DNA of 64,000 nt from Shimia sp965227725 (lineage in GTDB: Bacteria > Pseudomonadota > Alphaproteobacteria > Rhodobacterales > Rhodobacteraceae), in assembly GCF_965227725.1 (NCBI RefSeq), contig NZ_CBDDGH010000004.1:1-64000 (forward strand). Direction: 5' to 3'. Below, piece after piece: positions 18,211 to 26,789 of this stretch (positions within the stretch are counted from its first letter, which is position 1; each line of letters starts with the position of its first letter). The position numbers and the translations under genes were made by a program. The notes below the pieces were generated by a model. The model was not told the origin of the DNA. It ran no database searches and was given only the letters and a program-made list of their open reading frames with translations.

Positions 18211-19905
18211 TCAGACCGGCAAGCCCACGACAAAACGCGCACCCAACGGTTCAGAGGTCACATCCGCATCTGTCGGACGAATGTTCTCAGCCCAGATCAC
18301 GCCACCATGGGCTTCCACAATCTGTTTGGAGATCGCGAGACCAAGACCCGAGTTATTGCCAAACTGCGATTCTGGGCGGTGCGAATAGAAGCGGTTGAAG
18401 ATCTTGTTGAGCGACTGCTCCGGAATGCCCGGCCCGGTGTCTTCCACCACAACCAGCACACGGTTTTCCCGCCGCCGCGCCCAGACGCGGATCGCATCGC
18501 CTTCTTCACAGAAGCTGATCGCATTGGTGATCAGATTGACAAACACCTGCGCCAGCCGCGCCTCAAGCCCATTGATTTCAATCGGCCCATCAGGGAGGTC
18601 TGCAATAAAGTCGATGTTCTTGGATTTGGCATCTTCGCTCAGATATTGCGCCAGATTGCCAATCATCATCAGCAGGTCGAAGTTCTCTTCTTCTTCCTTG
18701 ACCAGCTCACTATCCAGCCGCGAGGCGTTGGAAATATCGCTCACCAGGCGGTCAAGGCGTCGCACGTCGTGCTCAATCACGCTCAGCAGCTTCTCGCGAT
18801 GTTCGTCTTTCTTCACAACCCGCAGAGAGCCCACCGCAGAGCGCAGCGACGCCAGTGGGTTTTTGATCTCATGGGCCACGTCGGCGGCAAACTGTTCATT
18901 GCTGTCGATACGCTCATAAAGCGCTGACACCATGCCGCGCAGCGCACCGGACAGGCGGCCAATCTCGTCAGGCCGCGCGGTCAGGTCGGGAATACGCACC
19001 CGGCCAGGATTGACCTTGCGGTTGTCGCTGTCCCCGCCAAGCTCTGCGGCCGCGGCCAGATCAGAGAGCGGATTGGAAATGGTTGAGGCCAGCACCATCG
19101 ACAGACCAACAGAGACCACCGTGGCAATCAGGAACATCTGCAAAACGCGCTCGCGCTCCGAGCTCACCATGTGATCCAGCTCACCGGAGGCACTGGTCAG
19201 CACCACCGCGCCAATCACCCGCGCGCCCTGTTTGATCGGCACCGCCACGGCAAAGATGCGCTCGCCTGTGGCATTGGCCAGCGTATCAAGGCTCTCACTG
19301 CCGGCCACCGCATCCTGCGCCAGTCGGTTCAGCTCTTCATTGAGCGCCGGGCCTGTGCGCGGCTCAGAGCCATCCCGCCCGGAAATCGCTGTCCATGCAC
19401 GGCTGAGGGCCGAAGTCAGTGGCGTGCCTTCAGGGCGCTCTGACAGCACCTCTGCCAGCGCGGTGGAGGTGATGCCCTCTTTGGAGCCCACAACACTTGG
19501 GGCGGAGTCAAACACAGTGACCGTGGTGCCCATCTGCAGCGGCAGCTTCGCAAGCGTGCCCGCCACATCAACCCCGTCATTGGTCACAAGGTTCACCGGC
19601 GCCCCTGCCGGAAGCTGCGCCTCAAAAGCCCCTGCAATCAGGCGCGCCTCTGTGGCCAGCCCACCGGCGCGTTGCACGGCAAAGCTGTCGCGCGCACTGT
19701 TGAGGTACAAAATCCCCGCGACCAGAACGCAAAGGGCGATCAGGTTGAAGGTGATGATCTTTCGCGTGAGGGGCGATTTGCTCAGAGGCAAAAGACGGCG
19801 GCGTTCGCGCCGGCCTCGCATTTCCCTCTCGGCACGGGCTTCAGGCGCGACCCAATCGTCACCCAAAACAACGTCCCCGTCCCGCCCTTGCGCCATATCT
19901 CGCAC
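18211..19905 (-). CDS. chvG: Sensor histidine kinase ChvG
   Basis: A 564-residue membrane kinase with transmembrane segments at about 49-69 and 255-275 flanking a periplasmic sensor domain, then HAMP, then the phospho-acceptor His345 in DVAHEIKNPLASLRSAVGSL and the ATPase motifs DTGPGIPE and GLGLAISKQIVEAHGG. It is the ChvG/ExoS kinase that responds to acid and envelope conditions in relatives. The start is a GTG at 19905 with AAGGA five bases before it. The chvI gene ends 24 bases upstream. Confidence 0.95.
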   Translation of the reverse strand: MRDMAQGRDGDVVLGDDWVAPEARAEREMRGRRERRRLLPLSKSPLTRKIITFNLIALCVLVAGILYLNSARDSFAVQRAGGLATEARLIAGAFEAQLPAGAPVNLVTNDGVDVAGTLAKLPLQMGTTVTVFDSAPSVVGSKEGITSTALAEVLSERPEGTPLTSALSRAWTAISGRDGSEPRTGPALNEELNRLAQDAVAGSESLDTLANATGERIFAVAVPIKQGARVIGAVVLTSASGELDHMVSSERERVLQMFLIATVVSVGLSMVLASTISNPLSDLAAAAELGGDSDNRKVNPGRVRIPDLTARPDEIGRLSGALRGMVSALYERIDSNEQFAADVAHEIKNPLASLRSAVGSLRVVKKDEHREKLLSVIEHDVRRLDRLVSDISNASRLDSELVKEEEENFDLLMMIGNLAQYLSEDAKSKNIDFIADLPDGPIEINGLEARLAQVFVNLITNAISFCEEGDAIRVWARRRENRVLVVVEDTGPGIPEQSLNKIFNRFYSHRPESQFGNNSGLGLAISKQIVEAHGGVIWAENIRPTDADVTSEPLGARFVVGLPV

Positions 19906-19929
19906 GTCGGTCCTTTCGGCCTGGTGTCG

Positions 19930-20631
19930 TTACTCTTCGTTGTACCTATAGCCAATGCCATACAGCGTCTCAATCGCGGAAAAGTCCGGATCAGCTGTGC
20001 GCATTTTCTTGCGCAGGCGCTTGATGTGGCTGTCGATGGTACGGTCGTCAACATAGACCTGATCGTCATAGGCCACATCCATCAGCTGGTCGCGGCTCTT
20101 CACAAAACCCGGGCGTTGCGCCAGCGCCTGAAGCAGCAGGAATTCGGTGACCGTCAGCGTCACATCCTTGCCCTTCCAGCTCACCGAGTGGCGCAGCGGG
20201 TCCATGGTCAGCTCACCGCGTTCCATGATCTTGGTGTCTTCGGTGTCGCCAACAATATCGCCATCTACGGCTTCCTGACGGCGCAGCAAGGCACGAATGC
20301 GCTCCACCAGCAGGCGCTGGCTGAACGGCTTCTTGACGTAGTCATCCGCGCCCATGCGCAGACCCAGCACTTCGTCGATCTCGTCATCCTTGGAGGTCAG
20401 AAAAATCACCGGCATCGTGGTTTTCTGGCGCAGCCGTTGCAGCAGATCCATACCATCCATGCGCGGCATCTTGATGTCGAGCACCGCCATGTCGGGGAGT
20501 TTCTTGTTGAATGCGTCCAGCGCCTGCTGGCCGTCATTGTAGGTCTCGACTTCAAACCCCTCAGCCTCAAGGGTGATTGAAACCGACGTCAAAATGTTTC
20601 TGTCGTCGTCCACAAGGGCAATTCTTGACAT
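19930..20631 (-). CDS. chvI: Response regulator ChvI (OmpR family)
   Basis: A 233-residue response regulator with receiver-domain acidic residues in ALVDDD, the phospho-acceptor Asp52 in VLDIKMPRMDG, and a C-terminal OmpR-type winged helix (LTVTEFLLLQALAQRPGFVKSRDQLMDVAYDD). It is the partner of ChvG and heads a chvI-chvG-hprK-rapZ-EIIA-HPr run. It is divergent from pckA, which in several alphaproteobacteria is regulated together with this system. Confidence 0.96.
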   Translation of the reverse strand: MSRIALVDDDRNILTSVSITLEAEGFEVETYNDGQQALDAFNKKLPDMAVLDIKMPRMDGMDLLQRLRQKTTMPVIFLTSKDDEIDEVLGLRMGADDYVKKPFSQRLLVERIRALLRRQEAVDGDIVGDTEDTKIMERGELTMDPLRHSVSWKGKDVTLTVTEFLLLQALAQRPGFVKSRDQLMDVAYDDQVYVDDRTIDSHIKRLRKKMRTADPDFSAIETLYGIGYRYNEE

Positions 20632-21005
20632 CGGACGGATCCTCTCACTGCTCTTATTTTATGCCTAATTTTTGCGGTATTATGCGCATCTCAGGCTGAG
20701 GCAATCAACGCAAAAGTGCGATTCGGGTCTCAAACCGGACTCATTAGGCCGCAAAATCGCTAACCAATGGCTAAATTGTCTCACTTTCGGCGACAAACTT
20801 TGCGCGAATTTTCCGATCGGAACACTTGGTTGCGCTAACCTGCACTTGGTTGCGCTAACTATACCAAACCTGCCTGTTCTTATTGTGAAACGTCATGTTA
20901 AGACCGGCGGGTAACGCATCGGAAATGATGGTCGCGCAAGATTATTGCTTTCCGAAGTTTATCAACGACCGCCGCCAAACAGACGCGGCTACAGGAGTGT
21001 AAGAA
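20632..21005. promoter_or_regulatory. Divergent chvI/pckA regulatory region
   Basis: This 374-base gap holds both promoters. It is AT-richer than the genes and contains a direct repeat (20823-20859) on the pckA side. No small gene with a convincing start was found. Confidence 0.6.
20823..20859 (+). repeat. Two direct copies of a 17-bp element upstream of pckA
   Basis: CACTTGGTTGCGCTAAC occurs at 20823-20839 and again, without mismatch, at 20843-20859. The period of 20 bases is close to two helical turns, so both copies face the same side of DNA. Each contains GGTTGCGCTAAC, an imperfect dyad. It lies about 150-180 bases before the pckA ATG, and a regulator-binding pair is likely. Confidence 0.6.
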
Positions 21006-22604
21006 ATGACATTTGGACGGGTAAACCCGCAATTCCGCCTGCAAGATCAAGGGATCGAAGGTCTGGGCAATGTCTATTACAACTTTATGGAGCCAGCGCT
21101 GATTGAGCACGCTCTGAAGCGCAACGAAGGCACGCTCGGCAACGGCGGCACTTTCCTGGTGAGCACCGGTGAATTCACCGGCCGTTCGCCCAAAGACAAG
21201 TTCACCGTGCGCACCCCGATGACCGAAGACACCATCTGGTGGGAAAACAACCACGAGATGGCCAGCGACGCTTTTGACCGCCTGCATGCCGACATGCTGG
21301 AGCACATGAAAGGCCGCGACTACTTCGTGCAGGATCTCACCGCCGGTGCCGATCCGACCCACGCCATCAACGTGCGCGTCGTGAACGAGCTGGCTTGGCA
21401 CAACCTCTTCATCCGTCACCTGCTGCGCCGCCCTGACCGCGATGCGCTGGATCAGTTCGTGGCCGACTACACCATCATCAACTGCCCAAGCTTCAAGGCC
21501 GATCCGGCCAAGCACGGCTGCCGCTCTGAGACCGTGATCGCGGTCAACATCGAGAAAAAGATGATCCTGATCGGCAACACCGAATATGCCGGTGAAAACA
21601 AGAAATCCGTCTTTGGCCTGCTGAACTACCTGCTGCCGGAAAAAGGCATCATGCCGATGCACTGCTCCGCCAACCACGCCAAAGACAACCCGGTCGATGC
21701 GGCGATCTTCTTCGGCCTGTCCGGCACCGGCAAGACCACGCTCTCTGCCGATCCGAACCGCACCCTGATTGGCGATGACGAGCACGGCTGGTCTGACCGT
21801 GGCACCTTCAACTTTGAAGGCGGCTGCTACGCGAAAACCATCGGTCTCAACCCCGAAGCCGAGCCAGAGATCTACGCCACCACCAAGATGTTTGGCACCG
21901 TGATCGAGAACATGGTCTATGACGAAGAGACCAAAGAGCTCGACTTTGAGGACAAGAGCCTCACCGAAAACATGCGCTGCGCCTACCCGCTGGAGTCGAT
22001 CCCGAACGCATCCGACAACGGTCTTGGCGGTCACCCCAAAAACGTGATCATGCTGACCTGCGACGCCTTCGGCATCCTGCCTCCCATCGCACGTCTGACG
22101 CCTGCGCAGGCAGAATACCACTTCCTGTCCGGCTTCACCGCCAAAATGGCCGGCACCGAGCGTGGTCTGACCGAGCCAACCCCGGCCTTCTCCACCTGCT
22201 ACGGCGCGCCGTTCATGCCACGCCGTCCGGAAGCTTACGGTGCCTTGCTGCGCCAGAAGATCGCGGAATTCGGCACCACCTGCTGGCTGGTGAACACCGG
22301 CTGGACCGGCGGCGCTTACGGCACCGGCTCCCGCATGCCAATTAAAGCCACCCGCGCGCTTCTGACTGCAGCACTCGACGGCTCCCTGAACCACGTGGAA
22401 TTCCGCAAAGACGCCAACTTCGGCTTCGAAGTGCCTGTCTCTGTACCGGGCGTTGACGACAGCCTGCTCGACCCACGCGGCACCTGGGCGGACAAAGACG
22501 CCTATGACGCCCAAGCCGCCAAGCTGGTGGGCATGTTTGCCGACAACTTCGAGCAATACCTGCCCTACATCGACGCAGACGTGAAAGCCGCCGCCATCGG
22601 CTAA
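21006..22604 (+). CDS. pckA: Phosphoenolpyruvate carboxykinase (ATP)
   Basis: A 532-residue ATP-dependent PEPCK converting oxaloacetate to PEP, the entry step of gluconeogenesis. The P-loop kinase motif GLSGTGKTTLS begins at residue 237. Other family motifs are FTGRSPKDKF near the N-terminus, the metal/substrate segment EHGWSDRGTFNFEGGCYAK, and NTGWTGGAYGTGSRM. The length is normal for the family. The leader carries the 17-bp direct repeat, and a strong terminator follows the stop. Confidence 0.98.
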   Translation: MTFGRVNPQFRLQDQGIEGLGNVYYNFMEPALIEHALKRNEGTLGNGGTFLVSTGEFTGRSPKDKFTVRTPMTEDTIWWENNHEMASDAFDRLHADMLEHMKGRDYFVQDLTAGADPTHAINVRVVNELAWHNLFIRHLLRRPDRDALDQFVADYTIINCPSFKADPAKHGCRSETVIAVNIEKKMILIGNTEYAGENKKSVFGLLNYLLPEKGIMPMHCSANHAKDNPVDAAIFFGLSGTGKTTLSADPNRTLIGDDEHGWSDRGTFNFEGGCYAKTIGLNPEAEPEIYATTKMFGTVIENMVYDEETKELDFEDKSLTENMRCAYPLESIPNASDNGLGGHPKNVIMLTCDAFGILPPIARLTPAQAEYHFLSGFTAKMAGTERGLTEPTPAFSTCYGAPFMPRRPEAYGALLRQKIAEFGTTCWLVNTGWTGGAYGTGSRMPIKATRALLTAALDGSLNHVEFRKDANFGFEVPVSVPGVDDSLLDPRGTWADKDAYDAQAAKLVGMFADNFEQYLPYIDADVKAAAIG

Positions 22605-22624
22605 GCGCTTCACCCGTTTTACTG

Positions 22625-22657
22625 AAAAGCCCCGTGCCACCCGCGCGGGGCTTTTTT
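22625..22657 (+). terminator. Rho-independent terminator of pckA
   Basis: AAGCCCCG (22627-22634) pairs with CGGGGCTT (22646-22653), followed by a T run. Confidence 0.9.
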
Positions 22658-22708
22658 GCATGCGGCGTGTGATTTGCTTGCTATGCTTCCTTTGAAAGGA
22701 CACCTCAC

Positions 22709-23095
22709 ATGATCGCCTATATCACCGTCGGCGCAGACGACATCCCCGCCGCAGAGCGGTTCTACTCTGCCTTCCTGCCCGCGCTCGGCTACCGGCTTGA
22801 GCACTACCATGGCGACCTCAGCTACATCCCACCCGGCAGCCCGCCAACCTCTCCGGATTTCTACGTCAAAGCCCCGTTTAACGGCGCATCGGCTTCTGCG
22901 GGCAACGGTACCATGGTGGCCTTTCAGGCCGAGAGCCAACAGCAGCTGCGCGATCTGCACGCCGCAGCGCTCTCAGCAGGCGGCACCAACGAAGGCGCGC
23001 CGGGCTTTCGCGAAGCCTACAGCGCAGATTTCTACGTCGCCTATCTGCGCGATCCCCAAGGCAACAAACTCGCCCTCTTCACCACTTCCCCGTAG
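22709..23095 (+). CDS. VOC (glyoxalase/bleomycin-resistance fold) family protein
   Basis: A 128-residue single-domain VOC protein. It opens MIAYITVGADDIPAAERFYS and ends YVAYLRDPQGNKLALFT, the two strands that frame a VOC metal site. TTTGAAAGGA precedes the ATG at 22709. Members range from glyoxalases to resistance proteins, and the substrate cannot be predicted. It precedes a GNAT acetyltransferase gene by 47 bases. Confidence 0.88.
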   Translation: MIAYITVGADDIPAAERFYSAFLPALGYRLEHYHGDLSYIPPGSPPTSPDFYVKAPFNGASASAGNGTMVAFQAESQQQLRDLHAAALSAGGTNEGAPGFREAYSADFYVAYLRDPQGNKLALFTTSP

Positions 23096-23142
23096 GGTGC
23101 GCAGTCCCTGCGCACCGCCGCTCTCCCCAAAGGCACCCCAAA

Positions 23143-23625
23143 ATGCACATCCGCCCAGAAACTGCCGCCGACATCGACGCCATCCATAGCCTGTCCGAAG
23201 CCGCCTTTGGCCAACCGGAGGAGGCCCGCCTTGTCGACATGCTGCGCGCAGAGGGCGATGCCGCGCTCTCACTGGTCGCAGAAGAAGACGGCCACATCAT
23301 CGGCCACGTCCTCTTCTCCCCAATGGCCGCCCCGGTCCGCACGCTGGGCCTTGGCCCGCTGTCCGTAGCGCCAGATCACCGGAAGCAGGGCATCGGCGCA
23401 GCCCTCGTCCGCCACGGTCTTGCGCAGGCGCAACGTGAGGGCTGGCAAGCCAGCTTCGTACTCGGCAACCCCGCCTACTACAGTCGCTTTGGGTATTCTG
23501 TTGAGCTGGCCAAAGGCTTCACCAACCAATTCGCAGGCCCCTATTTCATGGCGCTGGAGCTTGCAGCAGGCGCGCTCAAAACCCCGTTCGCGGTCTCCTA
23601 CGCGCCAGCCTTTTCAAAGCTCTAG
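23143..23625 (+). CDS. GNAT family N-acetyltransferase
   Basis: A 160-residue acetyltransferase of the YhbS-like type. The acetyl-CoA binding motif A is visible as LSVAPDHRKQGIGAALVRHG, followed by a conserved FVLGNPAYYSRFGY segment. The substrate (small molecule or protein) is unknown. It is convergent with phnM, whose stop overlaps its last four bases. Confidence 0.9.
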   Translation: MHIRPETAADIDAIHSLSEAAFGQPEEARLVDMLRAEGDAALSLVAEEDGHIIGHVLFSPMAAPVRTLGLGPLSVAPDHRKQGIGAALVRHGLAQAQREGWQASFVLGNPAYYSRFGYSVELAKGFTNQFAGPYFMALELAAGALKTPFAVSYAPAFSKL

Positions 23626-24767
23626 GCCGAGCGCACCCCCTTGTGCCAGGCGGCACGCAGCGAGGGCACCCCCTCAGTCAGCCGGAACCGGATCATATCC
23701 GCCTGCAAGCCGACCTCCAGACGTCCACGGTCCGTCAGGTTGGTGTATTGCGCCGGTGCCGCAGTGACCGTGTGCAGCCCCTTGGCCATGTTGCCCCAGG
23801 TCTGGCCAAGCATCACAGCGCCAAACAGCAGCGACGAAGGCACATAGTCTGAGGAAATGATATCCAGAAGATCGAGCTCCGCCAGCTCCATCGCCGCCAC
23901 ATTGCCGGAATGGCTGCCCCCGCGCACAAGGTTCGGCCCGCCCATGATATTGGCAATGCCATGGGCGTGATTGGCGCGTGCCGCTTCCACCGTTGTCGGG
24001 AACTCCGCCAGATGGATGCCATAGCCTGCGGAAGTTGCCACCTGCGCCTCCGTGGTGTCATCATGGCTCGCCAGCACAGCCCCAAAGCGCTTGGCCTCCG
24101 CAACTGTGGCCTCCTCATGCGCCTTACCCAGCCGGTCATGCAGCCCATGCAGAAAGGCGACGTAATCCCCAAACCCCTCCGCATCCATGGCGTATTTGCC
24201 GCGAATATAGGCCTCAAACTTACTCAGATCAGTGAACTGACGCTGCCCCGGCGTGTGATCCATCAGGCTGACAATGCCCACGCGATCCTCAGGCCCAAAC
24301 TCCGCCAGCTCCTCAATCAGCGTCTCCGAGCAGGTCTCTGCCCGCAGGTGCAGATGGTGGCTGATCCGTAATCCCCCGCTGTCGCGCATCGACAGGATCT
24401 CATCGGCCACAGCCCGGGCATATTTGCCGTATTTCTTGCTTGGGTCAGACAGGATCGAGCCGATGCGCAGCGCATCAAACACCGTGGTGATGCCCACACT
24501 CGCCAGCTCCGCATCATGGGCCACAATCGCCGCCTGATGCGGCCAGTCCACCTTGGGACGCGGGCGCATATGCCGCTCCAGATTGTCGGTGTGCAGCTCG
24601 ATCAGCCCCGGCGCAACATAATCGCCTTCGCAATCCACCGCGCCCGCAGGCACCGCCGCGCCCTGATCCATCTCGGCAATCGCCCCGTCGCGCACCACAA
24701 TAGAGCCGGTCACGGTCTCGTTGGGCAAAACAAGGGTGGCATTTGCAAGGATCATCTCTTGTGTCAT
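23622..24767 (-). CDS. phnM: Alpha-D-ribose 1-methylphosphonate 5-triphosphate diphosphatase (canonical PhnM)
   Basis: A 381-residue amidohydrolase-fold enzyme that removes pyrophosphate from the ribose-phosphonate triphosphate made by PhnGHIL, giving the substrate of PhnJ. Metal-site motifs include GLIELHTDNLERH, HHLHLRAE, ASHDDTT and GGPNLVRGGSHSGN. I use the ATG at 24767 (MTQEMILANATLVL); a frame to 24791 adds eight residues. It is separated from the phnG-phnN operon by the oppositely oriented DUF1045 gene, with which it shares a 52-base promoter region. A second, divergent PhnM is at 31442. Confidence 0.95.
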   Translation of the reverse strand: MTQEMILANATLVLPNETVTGSIVVRDGAIAEMDQGAAVPAGAVDCEGDYVAPGLIELHTDNLERHMRPRPKVDWPHQAAIVAHDAELASVGITTVFDALRIGSILSDPSKKYGKYARAVADEILSMRDSGGLRISHHLHLRAETCSETLIEELAEFGPEDRVGIVSLMDHTPGQRQFTDLSKFEAYIRGKYAMDAEGFGDYVAFLHGLHDRLGKAHEEATVAEAKRFGAVLASHDDTTEAQVATSAGYGIHLAEFPTTVEAARANHAHGIANIMGGPNLVRGGSHSGNVAAMELAELDLLDIISSDYVPSSLLFGAVMLGQTWGNMAKGLHTVTAAPAQYTNLTDRGRLEVGLQADMIRFRLTEGVPSLRAAWHKGVRSA

Positions 24768-24819
24768 GTGGGTGTCACGCATTTTTGGCATTCGCTGTCA
24801 AAAGGTTGAAAGAGGCAAT

Positions 24820-25503
24820 ATGCAGTTCAAACGATACGGCATTTACTACACGCCAGAGCCCGGAGCCCTGGCTGATTTTGGCGCCCATTGGCTGGGCTGG
24901 GATCCTGTGGCGGGCCAACACTGCCCCCACCCGGAGATTGCAGATCTTCCGCGCCCGGTGGAAGAGATCACCGCCACGCCGCGCAAATACGGGCTGCACG
25001 GCACCATCAAACCGCCGTTTTTTCTGGCAGATGGCCAAAGCCCGGACGCCCTGCAGGAGGCGCTGGCCGCGCTCTGCGCCACGCTGGCCCCTGTCACGCT
25101 GCCCGGTCTGACATTGGCCCGCCTCGGCAGCTTTCTGGCCCTGAAGATCGACGGCGATCAGACCCCGCTGGCCGCATTGGCCGCGCGTGCTGTCACCGAG
25201 CTCGACATGTTCCGCCGCCCGCCCTCTGAGGCCGAACTGGCGCGCCGCCGTCAGGCCAATCTGTCGCCCGCGCAGGAAGCGCTGCTGGCGCAATGGGGAT
25301 ACCCTTACGTGATGGAGGAATTTCGCTTCCACATCACACTCACGGGCCGCCTTGGCAAGGATGCCGAGCAATCCCAGGCCGCGCTTCTGCCCCACATCAC
25401 ACCGCTCCTGCCGCAGCCCTTTGTGGTGAACAGCCTGACCTTGGTGGGCGAAGACGACAGCCAGATGTTTCACGAAATCCACCGCTACGCCCTCACCGGC
25501 TGA
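24820..25503 (+). CDS. DUF1045 phosphonate-locus protein, 2H phosphoesterase-like
   Basis: A 227-residue protein of the phosphonate-associated DUF1045 family. Two HxT motifs, His60-Thr62 in YGLHGTIKPPF and His171-Thr173 in RFHITLTGR, are the catalytic signature of 2H phosphoesterases, which open cyclic phosphates. The ATG at 24820 has AGAGG five bases upstream. It is divergent from phnM and overlaps the end of phnN by 19 bases. The C-P lyase pathway makes a cyclic ribose 1,2-phosphate, and no PhnP-like metallo-beta-lactamase is in this locus, so a role replacing PhnP is inferred, not shown. Confidence 0.88.
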   Translation: MQFKRYGIYYTPEPGALADFGAHWLGWDPVAGQHCPHPEIADLPRPVEEITATPRKYGLHGTIKPPFFLADGQSPDALQEALAALCATLAPVTLPGLTLARLGSFLALKIDGDQTPLAALAARAVTELDMFRRPPSEAELARRRQANLSPAQEALLAQWGYPYVMEEFRFHITLTGRLGKDAEQSQAALLPHITPLLPQPFVVNSLTLVGEDDSQMFHEIHRYALTG

Positions 25504-26039
25504 AGCGCCTCAAGCGCGGCGGCCACCGTGGCCGCCAGCGCACCGTCATTGGCCACTTCCACAACATCAGCGCCTGCGGGGCGCGACACGCCAGCACGGG
25601 CCAGACGCGCGGCAATCTCCGCCTCGCTCTCCCGTCCCCGCGCCGCCAGCCGCTGCGCCAGCGTCTGCACATCTGCGGTCAGCGAAAGCACCGCAAAATC
25701 CTCAAACGCCGCCCGCGCCTGATCGAGCACACCACGGGACAAGTTCACCAGCACAATCCGTGCGCCGGCCTGCTGCAGAGCTTCCCGCGGCACGCCATAG
25801 CGCAGCCCATGTGCGGGCCACCAAAGCGCAAAAGAGCCTTCGGCCACCAGCGCATCAAACTCCGCATCCCTGGCGCCAATCGAGTTCTCGCCACCCGCAC
25901 CCGCCGTTCGCGTGATCACCCGACGCGCCAAAACCACATCGCTACGTGCCGCCGCCATCGCCTCCATCACCGTGTCCTTGCCCACGCCGGAAGGCCCCAC
26001 GACCCCCACAACCCGCACAGGCAACGCCGTGTTTCCCAT
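25485..26039 (-). CDS. phnN: Ribose 1,5-bisphosphate phosphokinase
   Basis: A 184-residue guanylate-kinase-like P-loop enzyme that converts ribose 1,5-bisphosphate to PRPP, the last step of C-P lyase catabolism. Walker A is VGPSGVGKDTVMEAM near the N-terminus, followed by RVITRTAGAGGE. The ATG at 26039 overlaps the phnL stop (TGATG); a GTG one codon upstream is also possible. It is the last gene of the phnGHIJKLN operon. Confidence 0.94.
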   Translation of the reverse strand: MGNTALPVRVVGVVGPSGVGKDTVMEAMAAARSDVVLARRVITRTAGAGGENSIGARDAEFDALVAEGSFALWWPAHGLRYGVPREALQQAGARIVLVNLSRGVLDQARAAFEDFAVLSLTADVQTLAQRLAARGRESEAEIAARLARAGVSRPAGADVVEVANDGALAATVAAALEALQPVRA

Positions 26040-26728
26040 CACGCCGCCCCCTGCAGGCCAGGGGTGAAAACAGACACATCAATCTCCCGATCACAGACCT
26101 GATCGCGTGCCGCCTCATCGTGGAAAATCCCGACAATCGCCGCCCCGCGCGCCTTGGCCTCTTCAATCAGCCCCAGCACCGTGGCGCGGTTGGTCGCATC
26201 CAGCGAAGCTGTCGGCTCATCCAGCAACATCGCCGGATAACTATGGGCAAAGCCGCGCGCAATATTCACCCGCTGCTGTTCCCCACCGGAAAACGACGTC
26301 GGGCTCAGCTGCCAGAGCCGCTCCGGAATGCGCAGCTGGGTCAGCAACTCCCGCGCACGCTCCCGCGCCGTCTCAGCCTCAACACCCACCGCCAGCAACG
26401 GCTCCGCCACCACATCCAGCGTCGGCACCCGGGGCACCACCCGCAGAAACTGGCTCACATATCCCAAAACCTCACGCCGCAGCGCCAGGATCTCGCGCGG
26501 CTCGGCCTGCACCACATCCACGCCATCGACCAGGATAGACCCACCTGCGGCCAGGTAATTGCCATAAATCATCCGCATCAGGGTGGATTTGCCAGCACCA
26601 GACGCCCCGGTCAGCGCCACACATTCCCCGCGCGCCACACTCAGGTTGGCGCCATCCATCACCGGGATCACGGCGCTGCCCTGATTGTGCAGGGTGAAGG
26701 TCTTGCTCAGATCTTTAATCTCAATCAT
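26039..26728 (-). CDS. phnL: Phosphonate C-P lyase system protein PhnL (ABC-type ATPase)
   Basis: A 229-residue ABC-type nucleotide-binding protein needed for nucleoside displacement in the C-P lyase pathway. Walker A is GASGAGKSTL, the signature is SGGEQQRVNIARGF, and Walker B ends MLLDEPTASLD. The ATG at 26728 (MIEIKDLSK) matches the usual PhnL N-terminus; an in-frame ATG at 26740 is possible. Unlike its neighbours it is separated from phnK, by 61 bases holding a dispersed repeat element. Confidence 0.94.
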   Translation of the reverse strand: MIEIKDLSKTFTLHNQGSAVIPVMDGANLSVARGECVALTGASGAGKSTLMRMIYGNYLAAGGSILVDGVDVVQAEPREILALRREVLGYVSQFLRVVPRVPTLDVVAEPLLAVGVEAETARERARELLTQLRIPERLWQLSPTSFSGGEQQRVNIARGFAHSYPAMLLDEPTASLDATNRATVLGLIEEAKARGAAIVGIFHDEAARDQVCDREIDVSVFTPGLQGAA

Positions 26729-26733
26729 CTGAT

Positions 26734-26759
26734 TTCTCATTCCCAAATATCCTCGGGGG
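26734..26759 (-). repeat. Dispersed intergenic element, copy 1
   Basis: TTCTCATTCCCAAATATCCT and the following CGGGGG match the consensus shared with copies at 33303, 33354 and 41388. On the minus strand it lies between phnK and phnL and runs into the phnL start region. Confidence 0.55.
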
Positions 26760-26789
26760 TTTGGGGGCAGACAGCCCCCCCTTTTCCCA

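Noticed and set aside
20898..22703. Long minus-strand open frame of about 600 codons opposite pckA
   Set aside because: It mirrors the codon bias of pckA, has no domain resemblance or start site, and pckA itself is unmistakable. The same applies to long frames opposite cofH (46716-47996), tex (54907-56670), parC (7329-8603) and hisS (58600-60123).
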